Shown here piece after piece: positions 1-6,445 of a stretch of 10,054 nucleotides of DNA (its first letter is position 1; each line of letters begins with the position of its first letter). A program made the translations under genes and the position numbers. Origin of the DNA: JBGPJM01 sp041485385 (GTDB lineage Bacteria > Planctomycetota > Phycisphaerae > Phycisphaerales > UBA1924); contig JBGPJM010000188.1 in the NCBI GenBank assembly GCA_041485385.1, forward strand, positions 1 through 10,054, given 5' to 3'. The notes beneath the pieces were generated by a model. That model did no database searches and was not told where the DNA came from. It saw nothing but the letters and a program-made list of their open reading frames with translations.

Positions 1-60
1 CGAAACCCTGCCCAGGAGCACCCGAATTTCAGACTCGCACCCCATCAGCCGAGCCTCAAC

Positions 61-87
61 GCAAGTGCTTTGCAGAAAGCCACTTGC
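61..87. repeat. Inverted repeat / potential stem-loop
   Basis: GCAAGTG (61-67) is the exact reverse complement of CACTTGC (81-87). Inside it CTTT (68-71) can pair with AAAG (76-79), leaving one bulged C at position 80 and a GCAG loop (72-75). This makes an 11-bp stem with a tetraloop. No T-tract follows on either strand, so it is not a canonical intrinsic terminator. It could be an operator, an mRNA structure, or the end of an upstream transcript whose gene lies outside the window. Confidence 0.5.
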
Positions 88-222
88 AGCGACGCCGCCC
101 CCGCGCCGACCCGCAAAAACCACCCAAAAACCCCGAGAAACTCACCCCCCCCTCGCCGCGAAAAACACCCCGCCAAAAATCACAACTCAAGATGCCACAA
201 GCACTTACGCAAAAAACCTGCC

Positions 223-379
223 CTGCTTTTCTCGATCTTTCCCCGCCCTTCTCTGCTTTTCTCAAAATCTCTCGATCCTTCTCAACATCTCTCGACCCTT
301 CTCGTCCCCTGTCTCCCACGCCCCTCCTCTCCCCATCTTCTCTTCTGCTCACTGCTTACTGCTCACTGCTCACTACTCC
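223..379 (+). repeat. Pyrimidine-rich, internally repetitive leader upstream of preA
   Basis: This non-coding stretch before preA is about five-sixths pyrimidine on the + strand and contains several short direct repeats. CTGCTTTTCTC occurs at 223-233 and 253-263. An 18-bp unit beginning ATCTCTCGA occurs at 267-284 and 287-304, a 20-bp period. A heptad CTGCTCA/CTGCTTA runs in tandem at 345-372 (four copies) with a degenerate fifth at 373-379. TAAACT at 381-386 could be a weak -10 element, but no matching -35 is visible. The rest of 1-410 shows no credible gene; open frames there are low-complexity. Confidence 0.55.
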
Positions 380-398
380 TTAAACTCTTCTCCGCCCC

Positions 399-403
399 AG
401 GAG
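399..403 (+). promoter_or_regulatory. Ribosome binding site of preA
   Basis: AGGAG lies seven bases before the ATG at 411, a good Shine-Dalgarno match and spacing that fixes the start of the dihydropyrimidine dehydrogenase. Confidence 0.7.
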
Positions 404-410
404 CCCCGGC

Positions 411-1538
411 ATGGCCGATCTGAGCACCACCGTCAACGGCCTGCGCCTCCCCAACCCCTTCGTCATCGGCTCGGGCCCTCCCGGCACCAACGCCAACGTC
501 ATCGCCAAGGCCTTCGACGAGGGCTGGGGCGCCGTCATCGCCAAGACCATCAGCCTCGACGCCTCCAAGGTCGTCAACGTCTCCCCACGCTACGCCCGCA
601 TGCGCATGCCCGGCAGCAAGGAAGTCCTGGGGTGGGAGAACATCGAGCTCATCAGCGACCGCCCCTTCAGCGTCTGGCTCGACGAGTTCAAGCAGCTCAA
701 GGACAAGTACCCCGGCCGCGTCCTCATCGCCTCCATCATGGAGGAGTACAACAAGGACGCCTGGACCGAGATCGTCCAGCGCTGCCAGGCCACCGGCATC
801 GACGCCTTCGAGCTCAACTTCTCCTGCCCCCACGGCCTCCCCGAGCGCAAGATGGGCTCGGCCATGGGCCAGGATTGCGACATCCTCGAAGAGGTCTGCG
901 GCTGGGTCAACGCCGCGGCCAAGGTCCCCGTCTGGGCCAAGATGACCCCCAACATCACGCACATCGAAGAGCCCGCGCGGGCCTCCCTCCGCGCCGGCTG
1001 TGAAGGCATCGCCGCCATCAACACGATCCTCTGCGTTATGGGCGTGGACCTCAAGACCCTCCGCCCCGAACCGTGCGTGGAGGGGTACACCACGCCCGGC
1101 GGCTACTCCTGCAAGGCCGTCCGCCCCATCGCCCTCCGCATGGTCATGGAGTGCGCCCGCATGATGCGGGCGGAGTTCCCCGACCGCACCGTCAGCGGCA
1201 TCGGCGGCGTCGAGACCGGCGAGGATGCCGCCCAGTTCATCCTCCTGGGCGCCCACACCGTCCAGGTCTGCACCGGCGTCATGATCCACGGCTACGAGCT
1301 CGTCAAGACCATGTGCCGGCAGCTCTCGGCCTTCATGGACCAGCACAAGTTCAAATCCATCGACGACTTCCGCGGCCATTCCCTCCAGTACTTCACCACC
1401 CACGCCGACCTCGTCCAGCGCCAGAAGGATGCCAAGGCCACGGAGAAGGCCGCCGCCAAGGGCACGGTCACCAAGGACAGCCAGTGGCAGGGCGACAAGT
1501 TCGTTGAGCAGACCAAGAAGCTCGTGGCGAACGAGTAA
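411..1538 (+). CDS. preA: Dihydropyrimidine dehydrogenase, single-domain PreA/PYD1-type
   Basis: This 375-residue cytoplasmic FMN enzyme reduces uracil and thymine to the 5,6-dihydro forms, the first step of reductive pyrimidine degradation. It is a dihydroorotate-dehydrogenase-like TIM barrel. Visible landmarks are NPFVIGSGPPGT (15-26), IAKT with Lys45, the active-site loop NFSCPHG whose Cys139 matches the catalytic cysteine of mammalian DPD, KMTPNIT (177-183), and the FMN-phosphate segments SGIGGVETGEDA (262-273) and VQVCTG (285-289). E. coli PreA continues into a C-terminal two-[4Fe-4S] ferredoxin domain; here residues 331-375 are a Lys/Ala-rich tail with no cysteine cluster, as I recall for plant PYD1. 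Many internal stretches, for example LRPEPCVEG, also recall PYD1. The start is supported by AGGAG at 399-403. The dihydropyrimidinase gene follows after nine bases. The electron donor is not evident, since no PreT-like gene is in the window. Family and reaction are secure; the redox partner is unknown. Confidence 0.93.
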   Translation: MADLSTTVNGLRLPNPFVIGSGPPGTNANVIAKAFDEGWGAVIAKTISLDASKVVNVSPRYARMRMPGSKEVLGWENIELISDRPFSVWLDEFKQLKDKYPGRVLIASIMEEYNKDAWTEIVQRCQATGIDAFELNFSCPHGLPERKMGSAMGQDCDILEEVCGWVNAAAKVPVWAKMTPNITHIEEPARASLRAGCEGIAAINTILCVMGVDLKTLRPEPCVEGYTTPGGYSCKAVRPIALRMVMECARMMRAEFPDRTVSGIGGVETGEDAAQFILLGAHTVQVCTGVMIHGYELVKTMCRQLSAFMDQHKFKSIDDFRGHSLQYFTTHADLVQRQKDAKATEKAAAKGTVTKDSQWQGDKFVEQTKKLVANE

Positions 1539-1547
1539 GACACACCT

Positions 1548-2948
1548 ATGCCCCTCCTCATCAAAAACGGCCGCCTCATCACGGCCACCGACGACCACCA
1601 CGCCGACCTCTTCTGCGCCGATGAGACGATCACGCGCATCGAGAGGACCATCGACCCCAGGTCCTGCCCCCCCGGCACCGAGATCATCGACGCGACGAGC
1701 AAGCTCGTCTTCCCCGGCTTCATCGACCCCCATGTCCACATCTACCTCCCCTTCATGGGCACCTTCGCCAAGGACACCTGGGAGACCGCCTCCCGCGCCG
1801 CCCTCGTCGGCGGCACCACCACCCTCATCGAGATGATCTGCCCCGGCAAGGCCGATGAGCCCATGGCCGCCTTCGAGACCTGGCTGAGCAAGGCCCGCGG
1901 CGTCGCCTCCTGCGACTACACCTTCCACATGGGCGTCACCCGCTTCGACGACACCTCGGAGAAGCAGCTCCGCGACATCGTCGGCAGGGGCATCCGCTCC
2001 TTCAAGGTCTTCCTCGCCTACAAGGGCGCCCTCGGCGTCGACGACCGCGAGCTCTACCACACCCTCAGGCTCGCCAAGGAGCTCGGCGTCGTCGTCACCG
2101 CCCACTGCGAGAACGAGACCCTCGTCGACGAGCGACAGAAGGAACTCCTCGCGGCCGGCAAGACCGCCCCCCAGTGGCACGAGCCCTCCCGCCCCGTCCA
2201 GGTCGAGGCCGAGGGCGTCCACCACCTCATGACCTTCGCCGAGCTCACCGGCGCCGAGGTGTACATCGTGCACACCTCCTGCGACGAGGCGGTCCGCGAG
2301 GCCCAGCGCGCCATCCTCCGCGGCGTGAACGCCCACATCGAGGTCGTCCTCCCGCACCTCCTGCTCGACCACTCGTACACGCAGAAAACCGGGGACGCAG
2401 GATTCGAAGGCGCGAAATACGTCATGTCCCCGCCCCTGCGCGACAAGTCACAGCTCCCGAAGATGTGGGACCACCTCCGCTCCCGCGTTGTCAGCACCGT
2501 CGCCACCGACCACGCCCCCTTCGACTTCGAGTCTCAGAAAACCATGGGCCAGGGAGCCTTCACCAAGATCCCCAACGGCATCCCCTCTGTCGAGAATCGT
2601 GTGGACCTGCTCTACACCCACGGCGTCGCCACCGGCCGCATCGACCTCCACACCTTCGTGGACGCCGCGAGCACCAAGGCCGCCCGCATCTTCGGCCTCC
2701 AGGGCAAGGGCACCATCGCTGTCGGCGCCGACGCCGACCTGGTCGTCTACGACCCCGCCCACCGCGGCAAGATCAGCGCCAAGACCCACCTCATGGCCAC
2801 CGACTACAGCGCCTTCGAAGGCTGGGAGACCAAGGGCCGCGCCGGCATCGTCACCGTCCGCGGCACCATCATGGCCCGCGACGGCAAGTTCGTCGGCAAG
2901 CCCGGCCACGGCAAGCTCATCGATCGCGCACCAGCTGTCTCCCCCTAA
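1548..2948 (+). CDS. hydA: Dihydropyrimidinase (D-hydantoinase family)
   Basis: This 466-residue metal-dependent cyclic amidohydrolase opens dihydrouracil or dihydrothymine to N-carbamoyl-beta-alanine or N-carbamoyl-3-aminoisobutyrate. The binuclear zinc site is complete. His62 and His64 lie in GFIDPHVH, the carboxylated lysine is Lys153 in SFKVFLAYKG, and His186 (AHCEN), His242 (VHTSC) and Asp321 (ATDHAPF) follow. Tyr158, five residues after the lysine, matches the substrate tyrosine of characterised dihydropyrimidinases. Ser294 and Asn343 sit where the substrate-binding Ser and Asn are expected. Length is normal for the family. It starts nine bases after the preA stop with only a weak ribosome site, suggesting translational coupling in a two-gene unit. 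Its TAA overlaps the stop of the convergent aminotransferase gene. Hydantoinase activity cannot be excluded from sequence, but context favours pyrimidine breakdown. Confidence 0.95.
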   Translation: MPLLIKNGRLITATDDHHADLFCADETITRIERTIDPRSCPPGTEIIDATSKLVFPGFIDPHVHIYLPFMGTFAKDTWETASRAALVGGTTTLIEMICPGKADEPMAAFETWLSKARGVASCDYTFHMGVTRFDDTSEKQLRDIVGRGIRSFKVFLAYKGALGVDDRELYHTLRLAKELGVVVTAHCENETLVDERQKELLAAGKTAPQWHEPSRPVQVEAEGVHHLMTFAELTGAEVYIVHTSCDEAVREAQRAILRGVNAHIEVVLPHLLLDHSYTQKTGDAGFEGAKYVMSPPLRDKSQLPKMWDHLRSRVVSTVATDHAPFDFESQKTMGQGAFTKIPNGIPSVENRVDLLYTHGVATGRIDLHTFVDAASTKAARIFGLQGKGTIAVGADADLVVYDPAHRGKISAKTHLMATDYSAFEGWETKGRAGIVTVRGTIMARDGKFVGKPGHGKLIDRAPAVSP

Positions 2949-4360
2949 CCCCTCTCAACCTCCGTCAGCGCCACATCCAGCACCCTGCACAGGAACTCGC
3001 AGTCCTCCCGCGTAATGCACATCGGCGGCTTGATCCGCAGCACGTTCCCCGCCAGCCCGCCCTTGCCGACCAGCACACCCAGCTCCCTGCACCGCTCGAA
3101 CACCGCGGCACACTTCGCGCCCGCCGGTGCCTTGGAAACCTTGTCCTCCACAATCTCCATCCCCAGCATCAACCCCCGCCCCCGCACATCGCCGACAATC
3201 CGGTGCCGCTTCTCCAGGTCGCGCAGGCCGTCCTTCAGGTACCCGCCCACCTCCTTCGCCCGCTGCTGGATCTTCTCCTCCAGAATCACGTTCAGCGTCG
3301 CCAGCCCCTGCGCCATCGACACCGGGTTCCCGCCGTAGGTATTGAAATGCAGCCGCTTGGTCATCGCCTGCGCCACCTCGGGCCGCGTAGCGCAGCACCC
3401 CAGCGGCGCGCCGTTCCCGATCCCCTTGGCCATCGTCACCATGTCGGGCACGGCTCCCGGACCACCGACGCACTCGAACCCCCAGAACCCGTCCCCCGTC
3501 CGCCCGAACCCCGTCTGCACCTCATCGCTGATGCACAGCCCACCCGCATCGCGCACGTACTTGTACACCGCCGCCAGGTACCCCGGCGGCAGCTCGATCG
3601 CCCCGCCCACGCCCAGGATCGGCTCGGCGATGAACGCCGCGATCTGCCCCGACGTTGATGACCGAATCAGATCCAGCACGTCCTCCGCGTACTTCCGCCC
3701 CGCCTCCGCATCGTCATACCCCCACCCCCCCGTCAGCGGCCCGCGGTACCGGTCCGGCAGCTTCGCGTGGTGCACCCCGAACCCGTGCGGGATCGGCTGC
3801 TTCCACGTGTGCAGCGCCGAGAGCCCCATCGTGAAGCTCGACATCCCGTGGTACGCGTTCCGCAGCCCGATCACGTCGAACGCCCCCGTCTTGCACCGCG
3901 CCATCATGATCGCCAGGTCGTTCGCTTCCCCGCCCGAGTTCGTGAAGTAGCACACCCCCTTGTCCAGCCCCGACCCCTTCGGGAACGTCGACACCAGCTT
4001 CTTCGCAAACTGCGCGATGTTGGGGTGCAGGTAGATCGTCGTCGTATGCTGCAGCAGCTCGCTCTGCTTCTTCACCACCTCGACCACCTTCGGGTGGCAG
4101 TGCCCCACGCTCACCGTCACGATCCCCGCGAACGCGTCCAGGTACCTCCGGCCCTTCTCGTCGAAGAGCCACTGCATGTGCCCCTCGACGATCATGATCG
4201 GGTCCTTGTAATACGTCACCAGCGCCGGCGTCAGGAACTCCCGGCGCATCGCCAGCACCTCCTCGCGGCTCGGCCCGCTGTACGGCGCGGGCCTGTGGCC
4301 GCACGGCGGCATCACGGGCATGGCGGACGGCGAAATCGGACGGGCAGGTGCGGTGGTCAT
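2945..4360 (-). CDS. Class III aminotransferase, AGXT2/PYD4-like (beta-alanine/3-aminoisobutyrate:pyruvate type)
   Basis: This 471-residue PLP-dependent transaminase closely resembles mammalian AGXT2, which transfers amino groups from beta-alanine or 3-aminoisobutyrate to pyruvate or glyoxylate. Here it most likely converts the beta-alanine released by beta-ureidopropionase into malonate semialdehyde. Landmarks are GIVTVSVGHCHPKV (79-92), the cofactor-phosphate loop NSGGEAN (141-147), NAYHG (168-172), SDEVQTGFGR with the pyridine-binding Asp279, the Schiff-base Lys312 in MAKGIGNG, FNTYGGNP (339-346) and DVRGRGLMLG (391-400). The ATG at 4360 is preferred over one 32 codons upstream because AGAGG lies ten bases before it and because the longer form would run through the start of the divergent DUF5655-like gene. 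The first 30 residues are Pro-rich and not family-conserved, so the exact start is less certain. Exact substrate preference is inferred from context. Confidence 0.92.
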   Translation of the reverse strand: MTTAPARPISPSAMPVMPPCGHRPAPYSGPSREEVLAMRREFLTPALVTYYKDPIMIVEGHMQWLFDEKGRRYLDAFAGIVTVSVGHCHPKVVEVVKKQSELLQHTTTIYLHPNIAQFAKKLVSTFPKGSGLDKGVCYFTNSGGEANDLAIMMARCKTGAFDVIGLRNAYHGMSSFTMGLSALHTWKQPIPHGFGVHHAKLPDRYRGPLTGGWGYDDAEAGRKYAEDVLDLIRSSTSGQIAAFIAEPILGVGGAIELPPGYLAAVYKYVRDAGGLCISDEVQTGFGRTGDGFWGFECVGGPGAVPDMVTMAKGIGNGAPLGCCATRPEVAQAMTKRLHFNTYGGNPVSMAQGLATLNVILEEKIQQRAKEVGGYLKDGLRDLEKRHRIVGDVRGRGLMLGMEIVEDKVSKAPAGAKCAAVFERCRELGVLVGKGGLAGNVLRIKPPMCITREDCEFLCRVLDVALTEVERG

Positions 4361-4363
4361 GGT

Positions 4364-4379
4364 GGAAACGCCTCTTTCC
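4364..4379 (-). promoter_or_regulatory. Aminotransferase ribosome site within a small hairpin
   Basis: On the minus strand GGAAA and TTTCC flank GAGGCG, placing the Shine-Dalgarno-like GAGG in the loop of a 5-bp stem that ends three bases before the ATG at 4360. Such a stem is weak and may be coincidental, but it supports the chosen start. Confidence 0.3.
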
Positions 4380-4439
4380 GGAACCAAATCGCCAGGAACG
4401 GGTATCGAGGAGAATAGGGTACGCTCCCGCACCATCGAC

Positions 4440-4444
4440 GGAGG
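4440..4444 (+). promoter_or_regulatory. Ribosome binding site of the DUF5655-like gene
   Basis: GGAGG lies four bases before the ATG at 4449 (or GAGGG with three). It decides against the in-frame upstream ATG at 4320, which lies inside the antisense aminotransferase gene. Confidence 0.55.
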
Positions 4445-4448
4445 GACC

Positions 4449-4835
4449 ATGACCACCGCGCAGGCAACCTACACCGTGGCCGCTCTCCTGAAGGGCAAGG
4501 ACCCCACCGTCAAAGACATCTACACCGCGCTCCTCCGCGCCGCCCGCGCCAGGCTCACCAAGCCGCCCGCCGTCGAGGACCCCAAGAAGACCTGTATCCA
4601 CCTCAACGCCGGGCCCGGCGGCACCACCTTCGCCGGCATCCACCCGCGCAAGGCCAGCATCCTCCTCAATCTCCGCACCGATACCCCCATCAAGAGCCCC
4701 CGCATCCGCAAGGCCGAGCAGGTCTCACGCAGCCGCCACCACAGCGAGCTCCTCCTCTCCGCGCCCGAAGATGTCGACGCCGAGCTCCTCACCTGGCTCG
4801 CCGCCGCCCACCGCCTCGCGGCAGCCCCGTCCTGA
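4449..4835 (+). CDS. Small DUF5655-like protein of unknown function
   Basis: This is a 128-residue soluble protein with no signal peptide or membrane segment. From about residue 18 (TVKDIYTALLRAARA) onward the pattern fits the DUF5655 domain: an N-terminal helix, a strand with Lys-Thr-Cys-Ile-His, a short segment FAGIHPRKASILLNLR (about 61-76) in which an HPRK turn precedes a strand, then an alternating basic stretch, and a final helix ending LLTWLAAAHRLA. Members of that domain family are small and uncharacterised; I do not know a function. The gene is divergent from the aminotransferase gene across an 88-bp spacer and ends 14 bases from the convergent permease stop. Its + strand C-rich codon use matches the neighbouring DNA, so it does not look recently acquired. 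The domain assignment is from memory of the family pattern and is moderately sure. Confidence 0.75.
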   Translation: MTTAQATYTVAALLKGKDPTVKDIYTALLRAARARLTKPPAVEDPKKTCIHLNAGPGGTTFAGIHPRKASILLNLRTDTPIKSPRIRKAEQVSRSRHHSELLLSAPEDVDAELLTWLAAAHRLAAAPS

Positions 4836-4849
4836 CTCGCGCGGGTCAC

Positions 4850-6291
4850 TCACGCCGCCGCCGGCGCCGGCCGCGCCCGCCCGGCCATGAGGACGTAGTA
4901 CACGGCCGCGCCCAGCCCCAGCCCGACGAACCACGCAAACCCGTAGATCTCGTCGAAGACCGGCGGGAATACCGCCTCCTTCGTCGCGGCGTTGATAAAC
5001 CCCGGCAGGTTCGGCAGCACCGCCACCACCAGCGCCGCCACCGCCCGCCAGTTCGTCCCGCGCAGCGGCCCCGCGCCGTCGTACAGCTCCCCGACATCCA
5101 GCCTCGTCCGCCGCAGCACGTAGTAGTCGCACAGCATGATCCCCGCGATCGGCCCCAGCAGCGCCGAGTACCCGATCAGCCACGCGAAGATGTACGCCCC
5201 GAGGTTGTTGTACAGGTACCACGGCATCATCAGGATTCCGATCACCGCCGTGAGCAGCCCCCCGGCCCGGAACGAGATCCGTCGCGGCGACAGGTTCGAG
5301 ATGTCGTTCGCCGGGCTCACCACGTTGGCCGCGATGTTCGTCGTCAGGGTCGCCACCGACAGCGCCACCAGCGAGACGATGATCACCGGCGCCGAGCCCA
5401 GTCGCGCCACGACCTCGACCGGGTCCCGGATCGTCTGGTGGAAGATCACCGTCGTCGCCGACGTCACCACGATCCCGATGAAGCAGAACAGCGTCATCGT
5501 CGTCGGCAGCCCCAGCGCCTGCCCCCACACCTGCGCCCGCTGCGACCTCGCAAACCGCGTGAAGTCCGGGATGTTCAGCGACAGCGTCGCCCAGAACCCC
5601 ACCATCGCCGTCAGCTGCGGCACAAACACCCGCCAGAACTCGCCGCCGGTCCGGAACTTCGAGCCCTGCCCGAACAGCACCGACACATCCCCCACCTTGA
5701 TCATCGCCCACACCATCAGCGCCAGCCCCGCGACGATCAGGAACGGCGCCGCCAGCGACTCCAGCCATTTGATCGAGTCGATCCCCTTCCATACGAAGTA
5801 CACGTTCATCAGCCAGAACGCCAGGAAGCACGCCCCCTGCCAGGGCGTAAGCCCCAGCGCGGTCATGTGCCCCGCCCGGTCCGCCGCCAGGTCCACCCAT
5901 CCCAGCCCGCCCAGCACCTGGTAGATCGAGTCCCCGCCGATCCAGGTCTGGATCCCGAACCACCCGCACGCCACCAGCGCCCGCGCCATCGCCGGGATGT
6001 TCGCCCCCGTCGTCCCGAACGAGGCGCGCATCAGCACGGGGAACGGGATCCCGTACTTGGCCCCCGCGTGCCCGTTGAGGATCATCGGCACCAGCACGAT
6101 CAGGTTCCCCAGCGCCACCGTCAGCACCGCCTGCCACCACGACATCCCCCGCTCGATCATGCTCGCCGCCAGCGTGTACGTCGGGATGCACACCGCCATC
6201 CCGATCCACAACGCCGCGATGTTCAAGTCGACCACGTCCGCTGGGCGGCGGTCGTCGGGGCCAGGTCGGGATTCACCAGGCTGCTGGTCAT
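4850..6291 (-). CDS. NCS1-family nucleobase permease, apparently frameshifted near codon 23
   Basis: This is an integral membrane symporter of the nucleobase:cation symporter-1 family (Mhp1, uracil/allantoin permeases), here probably taking up uracil, thymine or their dihydro or hydantoin relatives. With the frame corrected it is 480 residues with about twelve hydrophobic segments. Hallmarks are GNLIVLVPMILNGHAGAKYG (62-81), IPFPVLMRASFG (82-93), CGWFGIQTWIGG with Trp111 and Gln115 spaced like substrate residues Trp117/Gln121 of Mhp1, and ANDISNLSP (328-336). The ATG at 6291 has AGAGGGG six bases upstream and opens with NPDLAP and QRTWST, the usual NCS1 N-terminus. A TGA follows at 6225-6223, however, and the family sequence resumes in the -1-shifted frame at AACATCGCG. 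One missing base, most simply a G that would give Trp-Asn, restores the family pattern. It is either a sequencing/assembly error or a recent inactivation. A restart at the ATG at 6199 would give 449 residues but remove part of TM1. Confidence 0.88.
6221..6230 (-). other. Putative single-base deletion (frameshift) in the NCS1 permease gene
   Basis: The minus strand reads CGACTTGAAC here. In the frame of the ATG at 6291 it gives Ser-Thr-stop. One extra base between ACT and AAC would give Ser-Thr-X-Asn and join the conserved N-terminus to the rest of the permease. Confidence 0.75.
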
Positions 6292-6297
6292 CGCGAG

Positions 6298-6304
6298 CCC
6301 CTCT
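6298..6304 (-). promoter_or_regulatory. Ribosome binding site of the NCS1 permease
   Basis: AGAGGGG on the minus strand lies six bases before the ATG at 6291. It supports translation starting there, upstream of the apparent frameshift, and not at downstream in-frame GTG, TTG or ATG codons, which lack such a site. Confidence 0.6.
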
Positions 6305-6385
6305 GCGCGGCGGCCGGACGGGCCGGCACGAGTTCGCGTGAAGCTTACCGAAAGAGCTCCTGCCCCGGATTCCCCGACGAGCCTG

Positions 6386-6409
6386 CTGCACCCGGGTGAG
6401 CCTGTGCAG
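6386..6409. promoter_or_regulatory. Dyad in the permease/beta-ureidopropionase divergent spacer
   Basis: CTGCAC (6386-6391) and GTGCAG (6404-6409) are inverted over a 12-base spacer that itself overlaps a perfect 10-bp palindrome CACCCGGGTG (6389-6398). It sits in the 154-bp region between two divergent pathway genes, where a shared operator would be expected. TAGACT at 6421-6426 is a possible but weak -10 for the + strand gene. No regulator gene is in the window, so the role is inference. Confidence 0.3.
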
Positions 6410-6433
6410 TCGCGCCGTCGTAGACTCTGCGCC

Positions 6434-6439
6434 GGAGGA
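6434..6439 (+). promoter_or_regulatory. Ribosome binding site of beta-ureidopropionase
   Basis: GGAGGA lies six bases before the ATG at 6446. It fixes this start against the very long upstream extension of the open frame, which is antisense to the permease gene. Confidence 0.8.
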
Positions 6440-6445
6440 TCCCGC

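Noticed and set aside
56..352. Minus-strand 98-codon open frame in the leader
   Set aside because: It is Arg/Gly/Glu-rich, reading the complement of the pyrimidine tract; no ribosome site or recognisable domain.
345..379. Tandem heptads considered as a CRISPR-like array
   Set aside because: The repeats are 7 bp with no spacers; this is a simple tandem repeat.
363..2372. Long minus-strand open frame of 669 codons antisense to preA and hydA
   Set aside because: Its product is low-complexity Gly/Ala/Asp/Val-rich with no family signature and lies opposite two well-recognised enzymes; it is an artefact of high GC.
4361..4456. Aminotransferase start 32 codons further upstream (4456)
   Set aside because: It would overlap the start of the divergent DUF5655-like gene; the 4360 start has a usable ribosome site, and the extra residues are not family-like.
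4836..4849. Terminator between the DUF5655-like and permease genes
   Set aside because: Only 14 bases are available, with no stem-loop or T-tract.
5438..6445. N-terminal extension of the beta-ureidopropionase frame
   Set aside because: It is Arg/His/Pro-rich antisense of the permease; the GGAGGA-preceded ATG at 6446 gives a normal-length enzyme.
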